Below are positions 28,528-37,137 of a stretch of DNA of 37,137 nt, one piece after another. Where the stretch lies: assembly GCA_024710165.1 (NCBI GenBank), contig JANJVG010000124.1:1-37137 (forward strand). Direction: 5' to 3'. Origin of the DNA: Burkholderiaceae bacterium. GTDB taxonomy: Bacteria > Pseudomonadota > Gammaproteobacteria > Burkholderiales > Burkholderiaceae_C. Numbering within the stretch: the stretch's first letter is position 1; the number at the start of each line of letters is the position of its first letter. The notes under the pieces were generated by a model that saw only the letters and a list, made by a program, of their open reading frames with translations, ran no database searches and had not been told where the DNA came from. Both the position numbers and the translations under genes were made by a program.

Positions 28528-30708
28528 ATGAGTAATGAACCCCAATCTGTAGAGACTCTTCTCAATCCAGAAGAGAAGTTGGTTAATTGGAAGAATCCTC
28601 CAAAGCTAAGTGACCTCAAGCAAGACTATGAGGACGCAAAGCCAGCTCATGACTCTCTCAAGGCTAAGGTTCAAGTATGGAGGGACAACCTTCATATTGA
28701 AGGGGCAGCAAAGGTAAAGACCCCCAAGGGAAATTCAGCCATTGTTCCAAAGCTCATTCGCAAGCAGGCAGAGTGGCGTTACCCGGCGCTTAGTGATCCT
28801 TTCTTGAGCACGGAAGATGTTTTCAATGTCAGTCCGGTTACCTGGGAAGACAAGAAGGGCGCCAATCAAAACCAGCTCCTTCTGAATCACCAGTTCAACA
28901 CTCGCATCAACAAGGTCAAGTTCATTGATGACTATGTGCGTGCTGCTGTGGATGAAGGCAGTGCAGTTGTGCGTGTTGGTTGGGAATTTGAAGAGGAAGA
29001 GTACACAGACCAGTTTCCTATTGTTGAGTACCGTATCAATCCTGAAGTAGCCCCACTTCATGAAGAGTTGGCTAGGAAGAAGGCCGAGTCTCCTGCTGAG
29101 TACGAACTGGATGTTCCAGAGGAACTGAAGACTGCCCATGAAATGACCATGGAGCAGGGAGCACCTATAGAGGCCGTTGTACTTGGTTTCAGAGAAGAGA
29201 CTCGTACCCGTATTGTGAAGAATCAACCTACGGTTGAAGTACGGGAAATTGATAACGTGATGATTGATCCCTCGTGCAATGGGGATCTGGATAAAGCTCA
29301 CTTTGTCATTGATAGCTTTGAGTCTTCTATTGCAAAGCTAAAGAAGGATGGGAAGTACAGGAATCTGAACAAGATTCAGGCCAACAATCATTCTGTTTTG
29401 AACGAACCTGATCACTCCAATAACTCTCCAGACCCCAACTTCAATTTCAACGACGCGTCTCGAAAGCTCTTTGTTGTTTATGAGTACTGGGGTTACTGGG
29501 ACATTGAAGGTGATGGTGTGCTCAAGCCAATTGTTGCTGCTTGGGTTGGTAACACCCTGATTCGTCTGGAAGAGAACCCATTTCCAGACAAGAAACTGCC
29601 CTTTGTAGTTGTTCCGTATCTGCCTGTACGTAAGCGTGTGCATGGTGATCCAGATGGAGAGCTTCTGGAAGATAACCAGAGGATCATTGGTGCTGTTACC
29701 CGAGGCATGATTGATGTCATGGGTAAGTCTGCAAATGGTCAGACTGGTATGCGCAAAGACATGTTGGACGCCACCAATAGGCGTAAGTTTGATGCTGGCC
29801 AGGACTATGAGTTCAATGCCAATGTAGACCCACGAGTTGGTGTTTACATGCACACATACCCAGAGATTCCTCAGTCTGCACAATTCATGCTGCAAATGCA
29901 GAACATGGAAGCAGAGTCGATTACTGGTGTCCGTTCCTTTTCACAAGGCATGGGCTCTCAGTCGCTGGGTGAAGTGGCTGCAGGTATTCGTGGTGCACTG
30001 GATGCAGCGTCTAAGCGTGAGCTGGCTATTCTCCGCAGATTGAGTGAAGGCATTATTAAGATTGGTCGCAAGATTATTGCGATGAATGCTGAGTTTCTTT
30101 CTGAGAAAGAAGTTGTACGAATTACCAATGAAGAGTTCCAGGTAATTCGTAGAGATGATTTGCCAGGAAACTATGACCTGAAGTTGTCAATTTCTACTGC
30201 AGAAGAGGACAACAATAAAGCCCAGGAATTGAGCTTTATGCTGCAGACCATGGGTAATAACATGGACCCAGCCATGAGCAAGATCATTCTTGCCGATATT
30301 GCCCGTCTTCGGAAAATGCCTGAGCTGGCCAAGAAGATTGAGGCATTTGAGCCTCAACCAGATCCTATGCAGCAACAGATGCAGCAACTGCAAATGGAAT
30401 TGCTACAAGCACAGCTTGAGAATGAACGTGCCCAGGCAATGGATCGACAAGCCGCTGCTCAGTTGAAGATGGCTCAAGCTGGTATGTCGGAAGCCAAGGC
30501 AAGTAATCTGCAGGCTGATACAGACATTAAGAACCTTGATTTTGTGGAACAAGAATCAGGTGTTAAGCAGGAGCGGGCAAAGGAATTGCATGGTGAGCAG
30601 GCGCGTAGCCAAGCTCAATTGAAAATGCTGGATCGGCAGTTTCAGCGAGAAGACAATAAACTTGATTTGATTAAAGAGTACATTAAGTCCCGTAAAACCA
30701 AGAATTGA
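28528..30708 (+). CDS. Portal protein (N4 gp59-like)
   Basis: This 726-residue protein is the head vertex channel through which DNA is packaged and injected. Recognisable features are the DNVMIDPSCNGDLDKAHFVI segment near residue 245, the FVVVPYLPVRKRVHGDPDGELLEDNQR core near residue 350, and the crown-like EVAAGIRGALDAASKRELAILRRL helix. A long C-terminal Gln/Ala-rich coiled coil follows (about residues 610-690). The size fits N4-type portals, which are unusually long. The start follows AGGATAAGGATACTG. It is in line with TerL and the capsid genes. Confidence 0.93.
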   Translation: MSNEPQSVETLLNPEEKLVNWKNPPKLSDLKQDYEDAKPAHDSLKAKVQVWRDNLHIEGAAKVKTPKGNSAIVPKLIRKQAEWRYPALSDPFLSTEDVFNVSPVTWEDKKGANQNQLLLNHQFNTRINKVKFIDDYVRAAVDEGSAVVRVGWEFEEEEYTDQFPIVEYRINPEVAPLHEELARKKAESPAEYELDVPEELKTAHEMTMEQGAPIEAVVLGFREETRTRIVKNQPTVEVREIDNVMIDPSCNGDLDKAHFVIDSFESSIAKLKKDGKYRNLNKIQANNHSVLNEPDHSNNSPDPNFNFNDASRKLFVVYEYWGYWDIEGDGVLKPIVAAWVGNTLIRLEENPFPDKKLPFVVVPYLPVRKRVHGDPDGELLEDNQRIIGAVTRGMIDVMGKSANGQTGMRKDMLDATNRRKFDAGQDYEFNANVDPRVGVYMHTYPEIPQSAQFMLQMQNMEAESITGVRSFSQGMGSQSLGEVAAGIRGALDAASKRELAILRRLSEGIIKIGRKIIAMNAEFLSEKEVVRITNEEFQVIRRDDLPGNYDLKLSISTAEEDNNKAQELSFMLQTMGNNMDPAMSKIILADIARLRKMPELAKKIEAFEPQPDPMQQQMQQLQMELLQAQLENERAQAMDRQAAAQLKMAQAGMSEAKASNLQADTDIKNLDFVEQESGVKQERAKELHGEQARSQAQLKMLDRQFQREDNKLDLIKEYIKSRKTKN

Positions 30709-30768
30709 TGTATATTACTCTCCGTTTGCACTTCTTTATTAACTAATACAGGGTAAGCCCTAATTCAA

Positions 30769-31122
30769 ATGAGTTCTATTGAAAGCCAAGTACAACAGCT
30801 AGAGGACAGTATCCGCGAGAACAAAAAGCTCGCGGAGATGGGAGAGTCTTTGGAACGACTCTATAGCAACCGGGATTTCAAGAAGCTGATTCTTGAAGGC
30901 TTCTTTCAAAATGAAGCTATTCGGTTGGTTCACCTCAAGGGCGATGCGAATATGCAGGGTCCAGACAGCCAGAAGGCTATTCTGAGTCAGATTGATGCAA
31001 TCGCTAATCTGTCCCAGTACTTCTCCACTGTTCGCTACAAGGCAGGTATGGCTGTAAAAGCCATTGCTTTTGACGAAGAAACTCGTGATGAACTTACCCA
31101 GGAGTCTCTGAATGTCGGTTGA
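30769..31122 (+). CDS. N4 gp58-like small late protein
   Basis: This 117-residue helical protein has a coiled-coil start (SQVQQLEDSIRENKKLAEMG) and a middle FKKLILEGFFQNEAIRLVHLKGD. It lies between portal and scaffold and overlaps the scaffold start by 11 bases, the arrangement of the gp58 position in N4-like phages. It is probably a minor head or assembly protein. No catalytic motif. Confidence 0.75.
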   Translation: MSSIESQVQQLEDSIRENKKLAEMGESLERLYSNRDFKKLILEGFFQNEAIRLVHLKGDANMQGPDSQKAILSQIDAIANLSQYFSTVRYKAGMAVKAIAFDEETRDELTQESLNVG

Positions 31123-32311
31123 TATTTTTGCCTTGTCTGATGAAGAGCTGCTGAAACTGGACCCAGCAACTTTGGAAGATTCTGGTGCTGCACCTCAAGA
31201 GAACGCAGACACGGAAGAAGAGGTAGAAGTCGCCCAGGAAGATGTTGGCGCAGACCAAGCCGATGAGGCAGAGGCTGGCGACGAAGGAGCCGAAGCCTCG
31301 AACGAAGAAGGCGAAGGTCAAGCCGACGCAGAGACTGAAAAAGATGAAGAAGAAGCAACAGAAACTGGTGTTGAAACGAGTGATCAAGGCACTGAAGCAA
31401 AAGCAGAAGTTCCTAAAGTCAGTCAAGAAAAGGCTCCAGAAAAGGCTGCAACAGATGTAGCCACTGACTACGAGAACGAATACAAGAAGCTGCTGGCACC
31501 TTTCAATGCCAATGGCCGTGAGATGTCTGTCAAGTCTGTAGATGAAGCACTCGATCTAATGAAGATGGGCGCCAACTACAACAAGAAGATGGCAGCTCTG
31601 AAACCAAATCTGAAAGTCTTGAAGCTATTGGAGTCCAATGGTTTGATGACTGAAGAGAAGATTAGCTATTTGATTGATCTTGCGAACAAGGATTCGGGGG
31701 CGATCAATAAGCTGATCAAAGATAGTGGTATTGATCCTATGGATCTTTCCACTGAAATTGCAGATGGATACAAGACCAAAGTACGTACCGTCACCGATAA
31801 GGAACTAGAGCTGGACAGTGTTCTGGAAGAAATCCAGGAAACACCAAGTTATCAGCGAACCCTTGGCGTGGTTGGTAAAGAATGGGACGAATCCAGCCGA
31901 CAAATCGTTGCGGAAAATCCCCAACTGCTGAAAGTCATCAATGGCCATGTACACACAGGCGTCTTTGATGTGATCAAAGCAGAGGTAGAACGCGAACGAA
32001 TGTTTGGCCGTCTGCAAGGAGTATCTGACATTGAAGCCTACCGGCAAGTTGGCGACAACATTCAGGCGCGTGGAGGGTTTGACCACTTGAACGTAACCGG
32101 AAACGGTCAAGGGCAACAGACGCAAAACAAGCCAGTGGTGGTTCAGCCGAAACCGAAGCAGGTGGATGAGAGCAGGCTCAAAGAAAAGCGCCGTGCAGCC
32201 GCACCGGCAAAGACAGCGGCAGGTTCTTCAAATGCAGCGCCAAAGGATTTCAATCCCCTGGCTTTGTCAGATGAAGAATTTAGCAAGCTGGTCAAACCCT
32301 CATTCCTGTAA
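31112..32311 (+). CDS. Acidic scaffold-like protein (N4 gp57-like)
   Basis: This 399-residue protein has a very acidic, low-complexity region at residues ~20-115 (Glu/Asp/Ala), then a helical body with NGREMSVKSVDEALDLMKMGANYNKKM, and a basic Pro/Lys linker. These features are typical of phage capsid scaffolds. Notably the first residues FALSDEELLKL recur at the C terminus as LALSDEEFSKL, so both ends carry the same short motif. Position directly before the major capsid gene supports the call. The start follows AGGAG. Confidence 0.85.
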   Translation: MSVDIFALSDEELLKLDPATLEDSGAAPQENADTEEEVEVAQEDVGADQADEAEAGDEGAEASNEEGEGQADAETEKDEEEATETGVETSDQGTEAKAEVPKVSQEKAPEKAATDVATDYENEYKKLLAPFNANGREMSVKSVDEALDLMKMGANYNKKMAALKPNLKVLKLLESNGLMTEEKISYLIDLANKDSGAINKLIKDSGIDPMDLSTEIADGYKTKVRTVTDKELELDSVLEEIQETPSYQRTLGVVGKEWDESSRQIVAENPQLLKVINGHVHTGVFDVIKAEVERERMFGRLQGVSDIEAYRQVGDNIQARGGFDHLNVTGNGQGQQTQNKPVVVQPKPKQVDESRLKEKRRAAAPAKTAAGSSNAAPKDFNPLALSDEEFSKLVKPSFL

Positions 32312-32321
32312 GGACTAAACC

Positions 32322-33509
32322 ATGACTATGAAGTACAACGATCCCGCAGGCGGTAGCGCCTCGTCCATGGGTAATCAACTGCGTACTGACTTTTACCAAA
32401 AGCAGGCGCTGATTGAAATCCGCAAAGAGCAGTATTTCACCCAACTGGCTGATGCCATCTCGATGCCCAAGAACATGGGCAAGAAGATCAAGCGATACCA
32501 CTACCTGCCTCTGCTGGATGACTCCAACATCAATGACCAAGGTATTGATGCGGCTGGTGCCACGATTGCTAACGGCAATCTGTACGGCTCGTCTAAGGAC
32601 GTGGGTACCATTTCTGGCAAGCTGCCTGTGCTGTCGGAAAACGGTGGCCGGGTGAACCGAGTTGGTTTCAAGCGCAAGGAACTGGAAGGTACTTTTGAGA
32701 AGTTCGGCTTCTTCGATGAGTACACCCAGGAATCGCTGGACTTTGACTCGGACGAAGAGCTGTGGATGCACATCAACCGCGAAATGCTGGCTGGTGCGAA
32801 TGAGATCACCGAAGACGCTCTGCAGATCGACCTGCTGAACTCTGCTGGTGTGATCAAGTACGCAGGCAATGCAACCAGCAATGCCACGATGGGTGCTGAC
32901 GATCTGGTGACTTACGGTGATCTTATGCGCCTGTCCATTGACCTGGACAACAACCGCACACCCAAGCAAACCACGATGTTTACCGGCACTCGGATGATCG
33001 ACACCAAGACGATCCCCAATGCCCGTTCGCTGTACGTTGGTTCGGAGCTGATCCCCACCATCAAGGCGATGAAGGATCTGCACAACAACCCAGCATTTGT
33101 GCCTATTGAGAAGTACGCAGGCGGTGGTGCTACTCAAGCCGGTACGTACAGCATGACTGGTGAGATTGGTGCTGTAGATGCTTTCCGCATCATCGTTGTG
33201 CCCGAGATGATGAAATGGGCTGGCCAAGGTGCTGATGCTACTGGTAACACAGACAGTTATCAGACTGCTGGCAAGTTTGACGTGTTCCCGATGCTGTGTG
33301 TGGGTGAGCAGTCCTTTACCACCATTTCCTTCCAGACGGATGGCAAGGGTGTGAAGTTCAAGATCTTCCACAAAAAGCCAGGTGAAGAAACGGCTGACCG
33401 CAACGATCCTTACGGTGAAAGCGGATTCATGTCGATCAAGTGGTACTACGGCTTCATGGTGCTGCGTCCTGAGCGTATTGGTCTGATTAAGACCGTTGCC
33501 AAGCTGTAA
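32322..33509 (+). CDS. Major capsid protein (N4 gp56-like)
   Basis: This 395-residue protein has the N4-type major capsid layout. There is an early [29 protein letters not shown] arm, a [13 protein letters not shown] segment, a long loop region, and the closing [28 protein letters not shown]. The start follows AAGGAC and comes 10 bases after the scaffold stop. Strong GC-rich codon use compared with neighbours fits high expression. It is followed by a terminator-like hairpin. Confidence 0.93.
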   Translation: MTMKYNDPAGGSASSMGNQLRTDFYQKQALIEIRKEQYFTQLADAISMPKNMGKKIKRYHYLPLLDDSNINDQGIDAAGATIANGNLYGSSKDVGTISGKLPVLSENGGRVNRVGFKRKELEGTFEKFGFFDEYTQESLDFDSDEELWMHINREMLAGANEITEDALQIDLLNSAGVIKYAGNATSNATMGADDLVTYGDLMRLSIDLDNNRTPKQTTMFTGTRMIDTKTIPNARSLYVGSELIPTIKAMKDLHNNPAFVPIEKYAGGGATQAGTYSMTGEIGAVDAFRIIVVPEMMKWAGQGADATGNTDSYQTAGKFDVFPMLCVGEQSFTTISFQTDGKGVKFKIFHKKPGEETADRNDPYGESGFMSIKWYYGFMVLRPERIGLIKTVAKL

Positions 33510-33516
33510 GTAGCAA

Positions 33517-33547
33517 CGAAAGAGGGGGCATGATGCCCTCTCTTTCT
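33517..33547 (+). terminator. Terminator after the major capsid gene
   Basis: AGAGGGGGCAT pairs with ATGCCCTCTCT (one G-T pair, very short loop), followed by TTCTACTT. A modest T-run suggests partial termination that would make capsid mRNA more abundant than downstream messages. Confidence 0.7.
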
Positions 33548-33577
33548 ACTTAACCCAAAGAACACTGGATTTAACAA

Positions 33578-34114
33578 ATGTCTGAACTTGATACCGATCT
33601 GCCTGTGGTTGATGAACTGGTTGCTCTGAAAGAGCGTGCTGATCTGTTGGGTGTGAAGTACCACCCCTCTATCAGCCTGGAAAAGCTGCGTGAAAAGGTG
33701 AACGCAACTCTGGCACCTACTGAAGATGAAGCGGAAGCTGCTCCCAAGAAGCCCAATCGTCTTGCGGCTCAGAAGCGAGCCAGTGAGCTGGTACGTATCC
33801 GTCTTACCTGCATGAACCCTGCAAAGAAGGAATGGGAAGGTGAGATCTTCACCGTTGGCAATTCTGCAGTGGGTACGTTCAAGAAGTTCATTCCTTTCAA
33901 TGCTGATGAAGGTTGGCATGTTCCACGAATCATCCTGGAACAGCTCCAAGAACGACAGTGCCAAGTGTTTGTCACCAGTCGGGACAAGCGAGGCAATACG
34001 ACTCGTCAAGGCAAGCTGATCAAGGAGTTTGCAGTTGAGATTCTTCCTGCACTGACGGAAGAAGAACTGAAAGACCTGGCACAACGTCAAGCCATGGCCA
34101 AGTCGATTGACTAA
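33578..34114 (+). CDS. N4 gp55-like late protein
   Basis: This 178-residue protein has an N-terminal helical segment that reads like a short DNA- or SAP-like helix pair (ALKERADLLGVKYHPSISLEKLREKV). A basic linker (PKKPNRLAAQKRASE) is followed by a beta-rich body (RIRLTCMNPAKKEWEGEIFTVGN). It follows the capsid gene, the gp55 position in N4-like genomes. Function is not known to me. Confidence 0.65.
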   Translation: MSELDTDLPVVDELVALKERADLLGVKYHPSISLEKLREKVNATLAPTEDEAEAAPKKPNRLAAQKRASELVRIRLTCMNPAKKEWEGEIFTVGNSAVGTFKKFIPFNADEGWHVPRIILEQLQERQCQVFVTSRDKRGNTTRQGKLIKEFAVEILPALTEEELKDLAQRQAMAKSID

Positions 34115-34152
34115 TCCACTGGCTTAGAAATAGAACCTGGATATACCGAAGT

Positions 34153-36003
34153 ATGAGCACCTACACCCCGATTACTCTCAATGATTTGACTGCTGCCACA
34201 GTAGATGGTGGAGGCGTGTTTGATGTTCTGATGCGGGCCAACAAAGTTCATCTGGACCAAGAGTTCCGGGCTGGGCGAATCAAAGGTAATGAGTACGCAA
34301 CGGTATATCTGGGTTCTCTTCAAAGTGTTCTGCAGACTGCTCTGCAGTTCACTCTGCAAAAGGAAGCGCAGAATCTGGACTTCTTGATTAAGTCCAAGCA
34401 GGTGGATCTTGCTACACAGCAGATTGCATTGGCACAGCAGGAAGTAGCAGTAGCTATTGCCAAGCTGGCAAACATCCCTAAAGAGGGTGCCTTGCTGGAA
34501 GCTCAGACAGCTAAGACATTGAAAGATGTGGAATTGGCTGACAAGCAAATTGAAATTGCTGAACAGGAAGTGCTGGTCAAAGGGCAACAGGTTCTTGTCT
34601 CTCAGGCAGAGGTTGGTATTGCCCAAGCCAAGTTGGTGAATGTACCGAAGGAAGGTGCATTGATCGACGCACAGACTGCCAAGACATTGAAGGATGTCTC
34701 CCTGGCGGATGCTCAGATTGAGATTGCAGAGCAAGAGGTTCTGATCAAGGGTCAGCAAGTTCTGGTAGCCCAGGCTGAAGTAGATGTGGCTGTAGCCCGT
34801 CTTGCCAATATCCCCAAGGAAGGGGACCTGCTGGAAGCACAAACTGCTGTACAAAGCCAGCAAGCAATCAATCTGGTTTCCGAGAAGTCACGCACTGATG
34901 CACAAGTGCTGCAGATTGCAGCCGAGACACTCAACATCCCCAAGCAGGGTTCTTTGATTGATGCGCAGTCGGCCAAAGCACTGAAGGAAGTTGACATTGC
35001 TGATGCCGAAGTGGACATTAAGCAGCAACAGATTTTGGTGGCTCAAGCTGAAGTCGGCATTGCTCAAGCCAAGTTGGTAAACATCCCCAAGGAAGGTGCT
35101 GTCCTGGATGCGCAGGCGCTGGTGCAAACCAAGCAAGCAGACAACATTGCTGCAGAGATTCTGAATGTGCCAAAGCAGGGTGCACTGCTTGATGCACAGG
35201 CTGCAAAGATGCTTAAGGATGTGGATCTGGCTGATGAAGAGATTGCCATCAAGCAACAGCAGGTGCTGATTGCTCAGGCTGATGTTGAAATCGCTGAGGC
35301 CAAGCTGGCCAACATTCCGAAGGAAGGAGCACTGCTGGTTGCCCAAACTAGCGTGCAGACACAGCAAGCTGCCAACTTGGTTTCTGAGAAAGCACGTATC
35401 GAAGCCCAGGCTGCGCAGATCGTGGCTGAGACTCTTAACGTACCCAAGCAGGGCTTGTTGCTCGATGCTCAAGTGGACGTGCAAGAACAGCAGGTTATCA
35501 ACCTTGGCTCTGAGAAGCTACGCATTGACGCACAGACCACAAACCTGGCTGCAGAAGCACTGAACATTCCCAAGCAGGGCTTGAAGATTGATGCCGATGT
35601 TGCAATGACTACTCAGCAGAAGCTGAACCTGGTTTCCGAGGAACTTCGCATTGATGCCCAGACTGCCCTAATCACCCAACAAGCTAATAACGCAGTGGTG
35701 GAGGGTACTGTGCTGGTGGCCCAGGAATGCAAGCTCCGTGGTGAGTTTGACAAGCTGACTGCAGAGACCGGGATGGTGGTGGATCTCCGTCAGAAAACCG
35801 CTGCTGAAAGCAATCTGCTGGATCAAAAGCGTGCTACTGAAGCAAAGCAAACCCTTGTGACAGATAAGCAGATTGGTTTGATTGAGGCTCAGGCTCTGGC
35901 CTTTGACAAGGACTACCAAGTGAAGATGCAGGATCTGCGTGTGAAGGCTTGGGCTACTGCACGGACTACCGATCCCGACTCTGTTCCTTTGATGAACTTC
36001 TAA
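34153..36003 (+). CDS. Large repeat coiled-coil virion protein (gp54 position)
   Basis: This 616-residue protein has a unique N terminus of about 95 residues and a unique C terminus of about 110. Between them are nine N[I/V]PK[E/Q]G punctuation motifs separating two kinds of helical repeat. One kind has KTLKDV-x-LAD-x-QIEIAEQEV and AQAEV-x-IA-x-AKL; the other has VQ-x-QQA-x-NLVSEK-x-R and AAETL. The composition is Ala/Gln/Glu-rich with almost no Cys or Trp in the repeats. It probably forms a long rod, either an internal or tape-measure-like virion component. Position after gp55-like supports a gp54 equivalent, apparently enlarged by repeat expansion. Confidence 0.75.
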   Translation: MSTYTPITLNDLTAATVDGGGVFDVLMRANKVHLDQEFRAGRIKGNEYATVYLGSLQSVLQTALQFTLQKEAQNLDFLIKSKQVDLATQQIALAQQEVAVAIAKLANIPKEGALLEAQTAKTLKDVELADKQIEIAEQEVLVKGQQVLVSQAEVGIAQAKLVNVPKEGALIDAQTAKTLKDVSLADAQIEIAEQEVLIKGQQVLVAQAEVDVAVARLANIPKEGDLLEAQTAVQSQQAINLVSEKSRTDAQVLQIAAETLNIPKQGSLIDAQSAKALKEVDIADAEVDIKQQQILVAQAEVGIAQAKLVNIPKEGAVLDAQALVQTKQADNIAAEILNVPKQGALLDAQAAKMLKDVDLADEEIAIKQQQVLIAQADVEIAEAKLANIPKEGALLVAQTSVQTQQAANLVSEKARIEAQAAQIVAETLNVPKQGLLLDAQVDVQEQQVINLGSEKLRIDAQTTNLAAEALNIPKQGLKIDADVAMTTQQKLNLVSEELRIDAQTALITQQANNAVVEGTVLVAQECKLRGEFDKLTAETGMVVDLRQKTAAESNLLDQKRATEAKQTLVTDKQIGLIEAQALAFDKDYQVKMQDLRVKAWATARTTDPDSVPLMNF

Positions 36004-36011
36004 GGTAGCTA

Positions 36012-37137
36012 GTGGGACTCTTCAGTACAAAGTATGTTCACCATGTAGGGACAACCATTCAACGTGTCGTTGAAGACAAGGATATTGTTGATCCCTTCGT
36101 GGCTGCAATTCTCCAAGCCAATCTGTCAAAGATTGACTTGGTGGATAACTTGCTTGAAACCAGTCTGAACACCTTGGGCATCAAAACAGAGACTTACTAC
36201 AACCTTGTAAAAAACAACTACCCTGAAAAACTTCCATCAGGGGAAACAATCTCTAATAGCAAATATGCTAGTGCGGTGAAGCAACATCTTGGAACTTCAT
36301 TAAGCTATGTATATAACCGTTACGGCCCGTTGAACGCTTTCCACGAAGCGTGGAGTATTCTCGTTGCTGTTCATGGTTTGAATCCAGTAACAGGCGTACT
36401 TGCATCAAAATCAACAGGTGAGATTACGTCCGTAGTAAAACATATCACTCTTGTATTGCCTGAAGCAATAAAGAATACAACTGTGAAGTGGCAGACGGAG
36501 GATTGGCTTAAAAATGAGGGCAGGGCTTCTCTGGGGTATTTCAACCTGTTTAATCAACTGGTCAGGGCTTTTTCTACCCAAGGAGTCATCTATAGCAATA
36601 TCCCAACTGCAAAGGTAGTTGTACATTACGTAGAGAAATCCCCGCCACCATCTATTGCTTATCTTGCATATGACGATATTGTTCAGACAGATCAGATCGT
36701 CTTAAAAGAGTTTTCTTTTGAATTGGTGGGATTCAATGATGGGGATGAGTACTTCCATTCGTTATATTTCAATAATGGGGTACCTACATTCTGGGCGTAT
36801 AAAACAGGAAGTGGCATTGCTGCGCTGGATAACATTGAAGAGACTGCAGACAGTTCCAAACTGATTGGGGATTTTTACCCAAATACGTATTACCGACTCG
36901 ATAAAGCCATTGTCGAGGACCCCGCATATACCAAAATGTCCAAAAGAATGGGCATGGATTATGGTGATGTAGCTGAAGCCATCAATACCAATCCAGATAT
37001 TACTGATGTGCAGTCAGCATTATTCAGTTTGGGTGTTCCTGCGGATACCACCAATGCACTGGAATTGGGGTACATTTTTTCTTTCTTCGATCAACTATAC
37101 CAAGCAGATGTGGAGGGAACATGGTCCCCTGCTGATT
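36012..37137 (+). CDS. Virion structural protein, gp53 position (partial)
   Basis: A GTG start at 36012 (MGLFSTKYVHHVGTTIQRVV) opens a frame that runs off the window after 375 codons without a stop. The opening resembles structural proteins that follow gp54 in N4-like phages. The body is mixed alpha/beta with no transmembrane segment. The GTG has only a weak GGTAG upstream, 8 bases after the previous stop. Full length and domain content cannot be judged. Confidence 0.7.
   Translation, partial: MGLFSTKYVHHVGTTIQRVVEDKDIVDPFVAAILQANLSKIDLVDNLLETSLNTLGIKTETYYNLVKNNYPEKLPSGETISNSKYASAVKQHLGTSLSYVYNRYGPLNAFHEAWSILVAVHGLNPVTGVLASKSTGEITSVVKHITLVLPEAIKNTTVKWQTEDWLKNEGRASLGYFNLFNQLVRAFSTQGVIYSNIPTAKVVVHYVEKSPPPSIAYLAYDDIVQTDQIVLKEFSFELVGFNDGDEYFHSLYFNNGVPTFWAYKTGSGIAALDNIEETADSSKLIGDFYPNTYYRLDKAIVEDPAYTKMSKRMGMDYGDVAEAINTNPDITDVQSALFSLGVPADTTNALELGYIFSFFDQLYQADVEGTWSPAD

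Noticed and set aside
32292-33371. Long antisense frame (359 codons) opposite the major capsid gene
   Set aside because: It mirrors the codon pattern of the capsid gene, has no ribosome site or recognisable product, and runs against the transcription of the late block.
34111-34863. Antisense frame opposite the repeat protein
   Set aside because: Its Leu/Gln/Cys-rich repeats are the shadow of the Ala/Gln repeats on the coding strand; no start signal.
34440-35650. CRISPR-like or tandem DNA repeat array
   Set aside because: The repeats are in frame, of uneven length and fully inside an open reading frame; they are protein repeats.

Overview
The window reads as the left part of an integrated, temperate N4-like podovirus (Schitoviridae-type) in a bacterial chromosome. 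The host is probably a betaproteobacterium. This is inferred from a tRNA-Gly(GCC)/tRNA-Cys(GCA) pair with encoded CCA ends at the left edge and from GC-rich accessory genes of a kind common in Burkholderiales phages. Family names come from motif and gene-order recognition; no database search was possible.

Layout. 1-391: two host-type tRNAs with terminators and the probable attL junction. 392-2540: tyrosine integrase (+), then on the minus strand an excisionase-like HTH protein, a MazG-like pyrophosphohydrolase and a small protein. 2612-6110: a tightly overlapping minus-strand operon of small GC-rich accessory genes with duplicated segments. 6112-7297: small phage genes. 7461-20416 (minus): the N4 middle/replication block. 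It holds a family A DNA polymerase, a Dda/RecD-like helicase, a vWA/metallopeptidase-like protein with its MoxR ATPase, and the two-subunit T7-like RNA polymerase (N4 gp15/gp16 type). It also holds a macrodomain-like and a DUF4326 protein. 20417-23050: the early region, with small membrane or hypothetical genes, many terminators and hairpins, and long stretches without genes. 23016-23500: a sigma70-type promoter, five tRNA-like genes and a terminator. 23537-37137 (+): the late block, with TerS, small proteins, TerL, the gp67-like protein, portal, scaffold, major capsid protein, a large repeat protein and a truncated virion gene that runs off the window.

Selfish elements have hit the key enzymes. 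A group I intron carrying an HNH endonuclease interrupts the large RNA polymerase subunit inside catalytic motif C. A LAGLIDADG intein with Ala at position 1 interrupts TerL. Two related free-standing HNH endonucleases sit between the two RNAP subunit genes and directly behind the DNA polymerase.

The early genes (leftward) and terminase genes (rightward) diverge from about 23 kb. In N4 these lie at opposite ends of the linear virion genome, so the prophage is circularly permuted and must have circularised before integrating through an attP next to int. No CI-like repressor is visible here. In N4, early transcription needs an injected virion RNA polymerase, so a prophage of this type could stay quiet simply because that enzyme is absent. 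This is inference. The virion RNAP, primase, SSB and lysis genes expected of an N4-like phage are not in the window and should lie beyond its right edge.
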